A stretch of DNA of 64,000 bases from an uncultured bacterium (lineage in GTDB: Bacteria > Bacillota > Clostridia > Oscillospirales > CAG-272): NCBI GenBank assembly GCA_945920215.1, contig CAMEJM010000001.1, positions 148,142-212,141 of the forward strand. The letters are read 5' to 3'. Position 1 is the stretch's first letter. Each line of letters begins with the position of its first letter. The notes beneath the pieces were generated by a model that saw only the letters and a program-made list of their open reading frames with translations, was not told where the DNA came from and searched no databases. Below are positions 11,018 to 20,662 of the stretch, one piece after another. A program made the position numbers and the translations under genes.

Positions 11018-13000
11018 ATGAAGCGCATTTTGTCCACTTTGCTTCTGTTCCTGCTGGTTGCCGCCATGTTGGTTTCCTGCGGCAAAAAGCCGAACACCCC
11101 CCAAGGTGGGGGCGATGACGATCCCACCGATACTCCCAAGGACGTCACGGACTCCGGCTCTCCTCTCAAGGATCCCACTTCCGGCTCGGTGATCGGGTCT
11201 GTTTCGGACGCCGGCGCCACATTTTTGACGCAGATCAAACTTCCTTATAACGGAAACGGTACCGAACAGACGGGGATGATCTCCCTGTTCCCCAACGCGG
11301 ATCTGATCATTGCAAAAGACCGTGCGGACTCCTCTATTTACGGCGTTTACGGTTGGTCCCGCGAGTATCTGGAATACTATGACGACCTGGATGACATCGG
11401 CTTTGACTGTCTGCGTCTGGGGGCTCCTTCCCAACTCACGGACGAAATTATGGATACCATCTGTGATTCCGGCATTTCCGTCATGCTGACCATGGGCAGA
11501 CCAATTTATTCGTCTGAAGACAACAAACATAATTATCTGAAAGATGCAAGTAAACAGGAGACCGTCAGTCTGGACACCTACGATATCGCCGGTTGGCTCA
11601 AATATAACATTGAAGTCACCTTGGGCATCCTTGCGCAATACGGTCCCAACGGCACTTATTTCCAAAGCCATCCCAACGCGAATTACAACCCCGTCCGCTA
11701 CATTGAGATCTACAACGAACCGAACTTCCAGTACATGATGCCCAATTTGGGTAACAGTGCCGCCAACCATCCTGCTAAAGCGAAATTGTATCTGATGCTT
11801 CAGATCGCCGAGTATACGGCTGTGAAGCACCTATACGGCGATGAGGTCAAAATTGTCGGCTTCGGCGCGGGCGGTGCAGACGGACTCGATAAGGCGTTCT
11901 TTGATACGTCGTTTGCCCTTCAGAACAATGCAGAGATGAAAGCCCTGCTCAACGCTGCCATCGCAGGCGACGACGGCTCCGCCACACCGCTGCGCTCTTA
12001 TCTCGGACTTGGAGAAGCCGAGGAGCTGGAATTTGACGCCATCGGAACCATGGATATCCTCTCCACGCACCCGTACTGGAGCAACTCCCCGTTCGCACAG
12101 GACTCCTACTCCAAATCCATGGCATATTACCTGGACAACATCCGCACAAGTATCAAAAAAGCGTACGTTACCAAGTTCACTGCCCAGTACATCGAACAGG
12201 GCTATACCGAAGAGGATGCAAAATCCGAAGCCGAAGCCAAAGCCGAAAAACTCAAGCTGGATCTCCCGATTTGGTACACCGAGTGCGGCTGGCAGCTCAA
12301 GGGTAGAGCCAATGTCAAAGCGTATCTGGACGCAAACGGACTTTCCACGGCGGATTTTGACCCGCAGGAATGGGGGAACGTCACCTATAACAAAGAGAAT
12401 CCTCTCGCCGGATACGGCACCGGTGTGGATCAGATGACGCAGGCGGCGATGCACGTGCAATGCTATATCTTCGGTTTGCGCTGCGGCGTCGACCGCATTA
12501 CCTATATGCATATGCAGGATACCGACGGTTGTAACTACGGTCTGTTCAACTATCTCTCCGGAGGTACCGCAGGCACCAAGGAGTGGCGGCAAACCTGTTA
12601 TGCCATTCAGGTCATGACCACTCTGATGCCGAACCCCAAACTTGTGAAAGTCCTTCAGGAGGGCTTGGTGACCGGTTCCAAAACCGATTACGCATACATC
12701 TATGAATTTGAGTCCGACATCGGGGGCGAAAACGTCATCGTCGCTTTTGCGGCACAGGCTGCGCAGACCCTGTTTGTTGACTGGGATGAGGACTACGCCC
12801 TTGTCACCGATATGCTCGGTACCACCAAGATCGTTGCCGCAGAGAACGGAAAAATCAAGCTCGACGGCGGTCCTTACATGATGTATATCCGTCACGTTGA
12901 CAATCAGACTCTGATTGAACACGGTTATATCCCCTCCGCGCAGGCAGACGCTGCTCCGACTGCGTACGCGTGGGTTGAGACAAAGCACGACGAACTTTAA
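11018..13000 (+). CDS. Clan GH-A-like glycoside hydrolase lipoprotein
   Basis: Lipobox (LLVAAMLVSC); IEIYNEPNFQYMMPN and LPIWYTECGW motifs; paralog of 9143..10447. Confidence 0.7.
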   Translation: MKRILSTLLLFLLVAAMLVSCGKKPNTPQGGGDDDPTDTPKDVTDSGSPLKDPTSGSVIGSVSDAGATFLTQIKLPYNGNGTEQTGMISLFPNADLIIAKDRADSSIYGVYGWSREYLEYYDDLDDIGFDCLRLGAPSQLTDEIMDTICDSGISVMLTMGRPIYSSEDNKHNYLKDASKQETVSLDTYDIAGWLKYNIEVTLGILAQYGPNGTYFQSHPNANYNPVRYIEIYNEPNFQYMMPNLGNSAANHPAKAKLYLMLQIAEYTAVKHLYGDEVKIVGFGAGGADGLDKAFFDTSFALQNNAEMKALLNAAIAGDDGSATPLRSYLGLGEAEELEFDAIGTMDILSTHPYWSNSPFAQDSYSKSMAYYLDNIRTSIKKAYVTKFTAQYIEQGYTEEDAKSEAEAKAEKLKLDLPIWYTECGWQLKGRANVKAYLDANGLSTADFDPQEWGNVTYNKENPLAGYGTGVDQMTQAAMHVQCYIFGLRCGVDRITYMHMQDTDGCNYGLFNYLSGGTAGTKEWRQTCYAIQVMTTLMPNPKLVKVLQEGLVTGSKTDYAYIYEFESDIGGENVIVAFAAQAAQTLFVDWDEDYALVTDMLGTTKIVAAENGKIKLDGGPYMMYIRHVDNQTLIEHGYIPSAQADAAPTAYAWVETKHDEL

Positions 13001-13081
13001 TTTCCTGTCTATCCGCTGATCGTGCGGTGATTCCACCGTTAAAAAGCAATATAGGCGACAGCAAAAATCCCGCACCGTTTA

Positions 13082-13596
13082 GTGGAGTAGCAACATGGAA
13101 TGGTTGCTACTCCACAACTATATTTGCCTGACGGCAAGTGATATTTGTCTCACGACAAGTGATATTTCGCTTACGCGAAGTGATATTTGCCTGACGGCAA
13201 GCGATACTCCGCTTCGCGGAGATAAGAAAAAGATGATTTTCAATCACTGACTTCAACTGCTTGCGCCGGCAAGCAATCTCACTTCGGCGCAGCCGAAATA
13301 TCTCTGTTTGCGACAGCAAACAATATCTCTTTGCAAAGCAAAATATCTCTTTCACCGCAGGTGAAAATATCTCTGCTTGCTTTGCAAGCAATTCTGCTTT
13401 GTGGCACTCCTCCACCCGCCGTCGGCGAGCCCCCTCCCCGAGGGAGCCATAGATAGCTTTCCTCATCGAAAAGAGGCATTTGCAGCGCTTGCTTTTTCAG
13501 CCTCCCTCGCTGAGGGAGGTGGCGCGCAACAGCGCGACGGTAGGAGTCGTATAACAAAAAGCCCACATCCTTGTTTGCAAGGAAATGTGGGCTATT
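13082..13596 (+). repeat. Hairpin-array repeat element, copy 2 (composite)
   Basis: 34-bp palindrome GTGGAGTAGCAAC-atggaatg-GTTGCTACTCCAC, AACTATATTTGCC, four 21-bp hairpin units, further hairpins with AATATCTC linkers, an embedded CACTCCTCC..GGAGGTGGCGCG module, and a distal CCTTGtttGCAAGG hairpin. Confidence 0.9.
13398..13552 (+). repeat. GGGAGCC/CTCCTCC-type interspersed repeat module
   Basis: gcactcctccacccgc..gagccccctccccgagggagcc ... gcctccctcgctgagggaggtggcgcg..gacggtaggagt; roughly inverted halves; related sequence at 58985-59100. Confidence 0.6.
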
Positions 13597-13725
13597 TTTT
13601 CTACCTTTCGTGTGAAAAACTATGGAAACCGCGGTTTCGGTGCGGGATTTTCATTGTTTTATTTGAGCGGCGACTCAATTGCGGCAGTACTTCATTGATT
13701 GGATATAGTATATAGTGATACAGTA

Positions 13726-14991
13726 TTACCGCTCCAGCAGTTTTTCGAGTGCCGCAAGTTTCACGGCGCAGCACAGGATCTCCGCCGCTGTACCCAAGTC
13801 CTCCGGGCTGCAAAATGTTGGAGCCAGGCGGAGATTGGTATCCTGCGGGTCAACGCCGTACGGGAAAGTGGCGCCCGCCTCTGTCAAAACGACTCCCGCG
13901 TCACGGCAGAGCTCCCATACCCGCTTCGCGCAGCCGGGCAAAACGTCCAGACTGACAAAGTATCCTCCGTTCGGCTCCGTCCAGGAGGCAATTCCCGTCC
14001 CTGCCAGTTCGCGTGAAAGCGCGGAGAGAAGGATTTCAAAGCGCGGGGCAATCAATGCGGCGTGCCGCTTCATCTGTTCTTTCAGGGCAGCCACGTCCGG
14101 CAGGAACAAGAGATGACGCAACTGATTGAGCTTATCGGGCCCGATGGTTTGCGCGGAAATGACCGGCGCGATGTATTTCAGATTGCGGTCGCTTGCCGCC
14201 ATCATGGCGACGCCCGCACCCGGAAATGTGATTTTGGACGTAGAGGAAAAATAAAAGATACGGTCCTCGGTGCCGCATTGCTTTGCCTCTGCAAAAATGT
14301 CAAGAAGATGATCCCCCTCCTCGACGAAATCGTGCACCGCGTAGGCGTTATCCCACATGACGACAAAATCCGGCGCGGCGGTCTTCATGCGCGCCATCCG
14401 GCGAACCACCTCGTCCGAATAGGTAATTCCCGTGGGGTTGGAATACTTCGGCACGCACCAGATACCTTTCACCGCCGGGTCTTTGACCAACTCTTCCACG
14501 ACGTTCATATCGGGTCCCTCGGCGGTCATGGGCACTGTCACAAGTTCAAAGCCGAACTGCTGTGTGACGCGGAAATGTCTGTCATATCCCGGCGCGGGGC
14601 ACAGGAACTTCAGTTTTTCTTCCCTGCACCACGGCTTCTCCGAGTTTGCCGTGCCGAACAGCATGAACCTGCTCACAGTATCAAACATCATATTCAGGCT
14701 GGAGTTTCCGCCGACAATGATATTCTCAAACGGCAGACCGGTGACCTCGCTCCAGAATCTCCGCATCCTGTCCAGCCCATAGGTGCCGCCGTAATTGCGG
14801 CAGTCGGTACCGTCCTTATCCTTCCATGCGGTGATTTCCAGCATGGGCAGACTCAGGTCCAGCTGCTCCGGGCAGGGCTTACCGCGTGAGAGATTGAGAT
14901 TCAGCCCCTCCGTACAGTATTGACGATATTTTTCCGTCTGCTCCGCAAGAGCGGACGAAAGCGCCTGTTTTCCCAGTTCCAAGTAATTCAT
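13726..14991 (-). CDS. PLP-dependent aminotransferase (class I/II fold, aspartate/alanine-glyoxylate type)
   Basis: NLNLSRGKPCPEQLDLS, WCVPKYSNPTGITYSDE, FSSTSKITFPGAGVAMMA. Confidence 0.9.
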   Translation of the reverse strand: MNYLELGKQALSSALAEQTEKYRQYCTEGLNLNLSRGKPCPEQLDLSLPMLEITAWKDKDGTDCRNYGGTYGLDRMRRFWSEVTGLPFENIIVGGNSSLNMMFDTVSRFMLFGTANSEKPWCREEKLKFLCPAPGYDRHFRVTQQFGFELVTVPMTAEGPDMNVVEELVKDPAVKGIWCVPKYSNPTGITYSDEVVRRMARMKTAAPDFVVMWDNAYAVHDFVEEGDHLLDIFAEAKQCGTEDRIFYFSSTSKITFPGAGVAMMAASDRNLKYIAPVISAQTIGPDKLNQLRHLLFLPDVAALKEQMKRHAALIAPRFEILLSALSRELAGTGIASWTEPNGGYFVSLDVLPGCAKRVWELCRDAGVVLTEAGATFPYGVDPQDTNLRLAPTFCSPEDLGTAAEILCCAVKLAALEKLLER

Positions 14992-15194
14992 GTTTTCCTC
15001 TTTTTTGAATGGTCACGTCGTTGAAAACTGCAAATTATGATTTGCGGACTCTTATATTATACACACACCATGGCTGCTTTTCAAGTAATTTTGAATTTTT
15101 GTTCCTCAAAAAATTCAAAAATAATGTTTTGGCGTGGGCGAGCCGCCGTTTGCCGCTCCGCGTTGCGAAGCTTGCCCGAACAAATCGGAAAAAC

Positions 15195-15223
15195 TTGACA
15201 TGAGATGCGAAAACAGATATAAT
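15195..15223 (+). promoter_or_regulatory. Consensus sigma-A promoter for proS
   Basis: TTGACA (15195-15200), 17 bp, TATAAT (15218-15223). Confidence 0.85.
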
Positions 15224-15257
15224 GTGTCTTAGTTTATTTTATGCAGGAGACTTTGTT

Positions 15258-16697
15258 ATGGCAAATGCCGACAAAAAATTCGTTGAACAGATTACGCCGA
15301 TGGACCAGGACTTTGCGCGCTGGTACACCGACATTGTCAAAAAAGCCGATTTGATCGATTATTCCAGCGTCAAAGGCTGTATGATCATCCGCCCCTACGG
15401 ATACGCCATCTGGGAGAATATACAGAAGATTCTCGACGCCCGTTTCAAGGAAACCGGGCACGAAAACGTCTATATGCCTATGTTTATCCCGGAAGGGCTG
15501 CTCAATAAAGAGAAAGACCATGTACAGGGCTTTGCCCCTGAGGTGGCATGGGTTACCATGGGCGGCTCCGAGCAGCTTTCCGAGCGCCTGTGCGTCCGCC
15601 CCACCTCCGAGACGCTGTTCTGCGAACACTACGCGAATATCATCCGTTCTTACCGCGACCTGCCGAAACTCTACAACCAATGGTGTTCGGTCGTCCGTTG
15701 GGAAAAGACCACGCGTCCTTTCCTGCGCAGCCGTGAGTTCCTGTGGCAGGAGGGACATACCATGCACGCGACCGCCGAGGACGCGCAGGAGGAAACCCTG
15801 CGGATGCTCAATATTTACGCCGACTTCTTTGAAAAGGATCTCGGTATGCCCGTCATCCGCGGACGCAAGACCGAGAAAGAGAAATTTGCGGGGGCGGAAG
15901 CCACTTATACCGTGGAAGCCCTGATGCACGACGGAAAGGCGCTTCAAGGCGGCACCTCTCACTACTTCGGCAACGGCTTTGCCAAAGCCTTCGGCATCCA
16001 GTATCTCGACCGCGACAATCAGCTCAAATACTGCTACCAGACCTCATGGGGCGTTTCCACCCGTATCATCGGCGGCATCATCATGACGCACGGCGATGAC
16101 AGCGGCTTGGTGTTGCCCCCCTCGGTTGCGCCGATCCAGGTGGTCATTATCCCTGTCCAGATGCACAAGGAGGGCGTTCTGGAGGCTGCCGAAGCGCTGC
16201 GCGCGCGTCTTGCGAAGTTCTGCCGCGTGAAGCTGGACGACAGCGAGAACAGCCCCGGCTGGAAGTTCTCGGAATATGAGATGAAGGGCGTCCCGCTCCG
16301 CCTGGAAATCGGCCCGCGCGATATTGAAAACGGGCAGTGCGTACTGGTACGCCGCGACAACCGCGAAAAGATTTTCGTCAAGCAGGACGAGCTGGAGACC
16401 GTGATTCCCGAAACCATGGAAGCGCTGACCCGCGCGCTGTACGATAAGGCGCTTGAGAACCGCGAGAGACGCACCTACGAGGCGCACGACCTCGACACGC
16501 TGAAAGAGATTGCCGCTACCAAGAGCGGCTATATCAAAGCCATGTGGTGCGGCGACCTTGCCTGTGAGGAAAAACTCAAGGAAGAGGCGGACGTTTCTTC
16601 CCGCTGCATCCCGTTCGGACAGGCGCCCATCGGGGACCGCTGCGTCTGCTGCGGAAAGCCCGCGGACAAGCTGGTGTTCTGGGGCAAAGCGTACTGA
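15258..16697 (+). CDS. proS: Prolyl-tRNA synthetase
   Basis: Class II aaRS motifs ([30 protein letters not shown]), C-terminal Zn-binding Cys residues; start ATG 15258. Confidence 0.96.
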   Translation: MANADKKFVEQITPMDQDFARWYTDIVKKADLIDYSSVKGCMIIRPYGYAIWENIQKILDARFKETGHENVYMPMFIPEGLLNKEKDHVQGFAPEVAWVTMGGSEQLSERLCVRPTSETLFCEHYANIIRSYRDLPKLYNQWCSVVRWEKTTRPFLRSREFLWQEGHTMHATAEDAQEETLRMLNIYADFFEKDLGMPVIRGRKTEKEKFAGAEATYTVEALMHDGKALQGGTSHYFGNGFAKAFGIQYLDRDNQLKYCYQTSWGVSTRIIGGIIMTHGDDSGLVLPPSVAPIQVVIIPVQMHKEGVLEAAEALRARLAKFCRVKLDDSENSPGWKFSEYEMKGVPLRLEIGPRDIENGQCVLVRRDNREKIFVKQDELETVIPETMEALTRALYDKALENRERRTYEAHDLDTLKEIAATKSGYIKAMWCGDLACEEKLKEEADVSSRCIPFGQAPIGDRCVCCGKPADKLVFWGKAY

Positions 16698-16739
16698 TTC
16701 TCTTTTGTCTTTTTCTTTCATCTTATAATATTGTATTTG

Positions 16740-16769
16740 ACAGCGCACGCGAGCCGTGCGCTGTTTTTT
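16740..16769 (+). terminator. Rho-independent terminator after proS
   Basis: ACAGCGCACG-cgagc-CGTGCGCTGT followed by T-run. Confidence 0.85.
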
Positions 16770-16866
16770 CTTTTTCCGAATGTCCGTCCGCCATGCCGAA
16801 GCGCCCGCGCCGATGGCATACCGAGCCGCCCGCGCTCATACACATATCGGGAGCGGGGGGTGTGAC

Positions 16867-17487
16867 ATGAAACGTACTTTCGGGCGGTGCTTACTCCTTT
16901 TACCGACTGTCCTTTGGATTGCGGCGGTTTGTTGGTTTGAGGGGATCTATCCCTTTTTCTGCATTGCGTTGGCGGCAGCGTTTCACGAATGCGGACATCT
17001 GCTTGCTTTCTCCGCCCTCGGTCTGCCGCCGCCCAAACTGGTACCCGTGGCGCGCGGCGTGCGCCTGAAAACCGACGTCCCTCTCGGTTATCGGCAGGAA
17101 CTGATCGTGGCGCTGTGCGGACCTGCCGCGAACCTTGCCTGCACGGCGGCGGGACGCCTCTGCGGCGGTTTTTTCCCTGCGCTCGACCACTTCGGTCAGG
17201 CAAGTCTGATGACCGCCCTCTGCAATCTGATCCCCATGGCGGGGCTGGACGGGGAACGCGTTCTGACCTGCCTGATCGCCCCGCACGTCAGTGAGCGGGC
17301 GCTGTGGCGCGGCACCTGTCTTCTCACCTCCCTCACCCTGTTTTGCGCTCTGTTCGCTTCACTTCTGGTACTGTGGCGCACGGGGGAGGGGGCATATTCC
17401 GCCATGCTTTGTCTGGGAGCCATGCTCCTCTCTCCTCTTGAAGACAAAGAAAAACGAGCAAATCAAAGGAAACGAGCGGATTTTTGA
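16867..17487 (+). CDS. M50 site-2 protease (SpoIVFB-like)
   Basis: FHECGHLLAFSALGLPPPKL HExxH-like motif and NLIPMAGLDGERV second motif; multiple TM segments. Confidence 0.8.
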   Translation: MKRTFGRCLLLLPTVLWIAAVCWFEGIYPFFCIALAAAFHECGHLLAFSALGLPPPKLVPVARGVRLKTDVPLGYRQELIVALCGPAANLACTAAGRLCGGFFPALDHFGQASLMTALCNLIPMAGLDGERVLTCLIAPHVSERALWRGTCLLTSLTLFCALFASLLVLWRTGEGAYSAMLCLGAMLLSPLEDKEKRANQRKRADF

Positions 17488-17586
17488 GATTTTCCGTGTT
17501 TTTTGTGGAATATATCAATTTTATCGCCTCTGTTTGGGAATAATTGTGAATAGCGAAGATTTTTCAAGTATATTTTGCAAAATATA

Positions 17587-17615
17587 TTGCATTTGTTGTA
17601 TGCTTTTGTTATAAT
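17587..17615 (+). promoter_or_regulatory. Promoter upstream of potABCD
   Basis: TTGCAT (17587-17592), 17 bp, TATAAT (17610-17615). Confidence 0.75.
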
Positions 17616-17723
17616 GCGTATTGCAGCAAAAAAAGTGGTAATTTTGCCGGTGGGACACCCCGTTAAAATCGCCGCTTTTTGCCGTTTAGACAAAAATTCA
17701 TTGCAGGATAAGGACGAACGCAA

Positions 17724-18923
17724 ATGAGCAAACTCATTGAGCTGAAGGGGATTTCCAAAAGCTTTGACGGCGAACGGGTTTTGAATCATATTGACTTATA
17801 TATCCGTGACAAGGAATTTGTGACCCTCTTGGGTCCCTCCGGGTGCGGCAAGACCACGACCCTGAGATTGATCGGCGGTTTTGAAACCCCGGACGAGGGG
17901 CAGATCCTGTTTGACGGGGTGGATATCACACAGTTGCCGCCCCACCGCAGACAGGTGAACACCGTGTTCCAGCGATACGCGCTGTTCCCGCACCTCAACG
18001 TATACGACAACATTGCTTTCGCACTGAAAATGAAAAAGGTCCCCGTCGAGGGAACCGAGAATACAGCCGCGCCGAAGTGGCGCCACCTGACGCGGGACGA
18101 AATCGACGAGCGGGTGACACGTATGCTCAACATGGTTTCCCTGCGCGGATTTGAGAAACGCAACGTCACCTCCCTGTCCGGCGGGCAGCAGCAGCGCGTT
18201 GCCATTGCGCGTTCTCTTGTGAATGAGCCTCGCGTGCTGCTCCTTGATGAGCCGCTGGGGGCTTTGGACCTGAAACTGCGCAAGGATATGCAGAAAGAAC
18301 TGAAGGACATTCAGAAAGCCACCAACATCACCTTTATCTACGTCACGCACGACCAGGAAGAAGCGCTCTCCATGTCCGACACCGTGGTGGTCATGCAGAA
18401 CGGCACCATCCAGCAGATCGGCACCCCGACGGATATATACAACGAGCCGAAGAACGCCTTTGTCGCGGACTTCATCGGGGAGTCCAACATTCTGGACGGC
18501 ACCATGCCCGCCGACCGTGTGGTCGCCTTTGACGGCCGTACGTTCCCCTGTGTAGACGGAGGCTTTGAAAAGGATGAGCCTGTCGACGTGGTCATCCGCC
18601 CGGAGGATATCGATATTGTAGACCCCGAAAAAGGAATGCTGTGCGGCACCGTCGCCTCCACCACTTTCAAGGGCGTACATTATGAGTACATCGTGGACGT
18701 CCGCGGCTTCAAGTGGATGATTCAGAGCACCGACTACGTGGAAGCGGGCAAGGTCATCGGTCTGTCGATCGATCCGGACGCGTTCCACATCATGCACAAA
18801 TCCGAATTTTCCGGTATGTTCGGCGACTACTCCACCTATTCCGATGAAATGGATGAACTCTCCGACCCGAATGCGGGTGTGGAGGAAGAGGACGACGCCG
18901 AGGAGGCAACCGAAGAAGCATGA
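17724..18923 (+). CDS. potA: Spermidine/putrescine ABC transporter ATP-binding protein
   Basis: Walker [26 protein letters not shown] signature, TOBE-like C-terminus; first of a potABCD-like cluster. Confidence 0.93.
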   Translation: MSKLIELKGISKSFDGERVLNHIDLYIRDKEFVTLLGPSGCGKTTTLRLIGGFETPDEGQILFDGVDITQLPPHRRQVNTVFQRYALFPHLNVYDNIAFALKMKKVPVEGTENTAAPKWRHLTRDEIDERVTRMLNMVSLRGFEKRNVTSLSGGQQQRVAIARSLVNEPRVLLLDEPLGALDLKLRKDMQKELKDIQKATNITFIYVTHDQEEALSMSDTVVVMQNGTIQQIGTPTDIYNEPKNAFVADFIGESNILDGTMPADRVVAFDGRTFPCVDGGFEKDEPVDVVIRPEDIDIVDPEKGMLCGTVASTTFKGVHYEYIVDVRGFKWMIQSTDYVEAGKVIGLSIDPDAFHIMHKSEFSGMFGDYSTYSDEMDELSDPNAGVEEEDDAEEATEEA

Positions 18924-19747
18924 AAAAAAAGTCTCTGATGCAATCGATGGCGGCTGCGCCCCACATCGTCTGGTGCGTGATCTTCATCATCGTTCCGCTT
19001 CTCTTCGTCGCTTATTACGCTTTTACCGATAAGGAGGGGCATTTCACGCTCGCAAACCTCTCGGTTCTGACTTCCCCTCTGTATATGTCCACCCTCGGCC
19101 GCTCGGTGATTTACGCGGTGATTGCGACCGCCGTATGCCTGATCATCGCATACCCGCTGGCTTATTTTCTCTCCCGCATGAAGGTGCGTTATCAGCAGCT
19201 GTTCGTGATGCTGATCATGCTCCCCATGTGGACAAACTTTCTGATCCGCACCTATACGCTGACGCAGATCCTCGAGAAAAACGGCATCATCAATTCCCTG
19301 CTCGGAAAGCTCGGCATCGGTCCCATACAGTTTCTCGGGACAGGCGCCGCCGTGGTATTCGGCATGGTGTATAACTATCTGCCGTATATGGTGCTGCCGA
19401 TTTACTCCGTGCTGGTAAAGCTCGACCACCGTCTGGTGGAGGCGGCGACAGACCTCGGCTGTAACGGATTTCAGACCCTGACGCGTGTGGTTCTTCCCCT
19501 TTCCGTCTCCGGAATCATCAGCGGGGTGACCATGGTATTCGTCCCCTCTATCTCGACATTCTACATCTCGCAGGCGATGAGCAAGCGCACGATCACGCTG
19601 TTCGGCGACGTCATTGAGGCGCAGTTCAAGGTCAACAACAACTATCAGGTGGGAGCGATGCTCTCCGCCATTCTGATGATTCTTGTTCTGCTCAGTATGT
19701 GGGTGATGAACAAGTTCGGCGACAAGGACGGGGAGGTGATCGCATGA
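18920..19747 (+). CDS. potB: Spermidine/putrescine ABC transporter permease
   Basis: BPD permease; [29 protein letters not shown] motif; overlaps potA by 4 nt. Confidence 0.92.
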   Translation: MKKKSLMQSMAAAPHIVWCVIFIIVPLLFVAYYAFTDKEGHFTLANLSVLTSPLYMSTLGRSVIYAVIATAVCLIIAYPLAYFLSRMKVRYQQLFVMLIMLPMWTNFLIRTYTLTQILEKNGIINSLLGKLGIGPIQFLGTGAAVVFGMVYNYLPYMVLPIYSVLVKLDHRLVEAATDLGCNGFQTLTRVVLPLSVSGIISGVTMVFVPSISTFYISQAMSKRTITLFGDVIEAQFKVNNNYQVGAMLSAILMILVLLSMWVMNKFGDKDGEVIA

Positions 19748-20619
19748 AAGTATTCTCGCGGATTTACACGACCGTCATCTTCGTCATTCTGTACGCGCCC
19801 ATTGCGGTCATGATCCTCTATTCCTTTAACTCCGGCAAAAGCCCCGCGGTGTTTCAGGGCTTCTCCCTGAAGTGGTACGGAGAGCTGTTTTCTTCCCCCG
19901 TCACCTTTACCGCCCTGCGCAACACGTTGATGCTGGCTGTTCTGGCTTCCCTGATTGCGACGGTGATCGGAACCATGGCGGCGTACGGGATGCACTGCAT
20001 GAAGAGCCGCAGACTCAAAAACACCCTGCAGACAGTCACGGGGATCCCGATGATGAACCCGGATATTGTCACGGGTATCTCCATGATGCTTCTGTTCGTG
20101 TTTGTCGGCACACTCTTCCACTTTTCCTCGAACCTGTCGTTCGGCACCATTCTGATCGCGCATATCACCTTTTGCCTCCCTTACGTCATTCTGTCGGTCC
20201 TGCCCAAGCTGCGGCAGATGGACCCGCACCTGACCGAAGCGGCGCTGGACCTGGGCTGCACCCCGCTGCACGCCTTCTTCAAGGTGGAGCTGCCCGCCAT
20301 CCTGCCGGGGATCCTGACCGGGGCGCTGATGTCCTTTACCCTTTCGATCGACGACTTTGTGATCTCTTACTTCACGACCGGCAACGGCTTCCAGACCCTG
20401 CCAATCATGATTTATTCCATGACGAAAAAACGCGTCACCCCGGATATGTACGCGCTGTCCTCCTTGATGTTCCTCGTCATTCTCGCCCTGCTCCTGCTCA
20501 ACAACTATCTGCAAGGCAGAGGCGAACGCCGCAAAAACAAAGCCGCCCATGTCAGACACGGCAAACGCCGTATCAAAAAAGCGGCGGTTGCCGTCAAGGC
20601 GGAAGCCCCTCAAAACTGA
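19744..20619 (+). CDS. potC: Spermidine/putrescine ABC transporter permease
   Basis: EAALDLGCTPLHAFFKVELPAILPGI EAA motif; start ATG 19744 overlaps potB. Confidence 0.92.
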   Translation: MKVFSRIYTTVIFVILYAPIAVMILYSFNSGKSPAVFQGFSLKWYGELFSSPVTFTALRNTLMLAVLASLIATVIGTMAAYGMHCMKSRRLKNTLQTVTGIPMMNPDIVTGISMMLLFVFVGTLFHFSSNLSFGTILIAHITFCLPYVILSVLPKLRQMDPHLTEAALDLGCTPLHAFFKVELPAILPGILTGALMSFTLSIDDFVISYFTTGNGFQTLPIMIYSMTKKRVTPDMYALSSLMFLVILALLLLNNYLQGRGERRKNKAAHVRHGKRRIKKAAVAVKAEAPQN

Positions 20620-20662
20620 TTCTGATTCAACAAAAATAAAAAATTTCGGAGGTACACCTGAA

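Noticed and set aside
13120-13203. CRISPR array
   Set aside because: The 21-bp units are contiguous with no 25-40 bp unique spacers, and no cas genes are present.
13107-13566. ORFs of 119 and 95 aa inside hairpin array copy 2 (also 10401..11021 and 57524..57838)
   Set aside because: Their products are just translated hairpin repeats (CRQANITSRKRNITCRETNITC); no sign of coding constraint.
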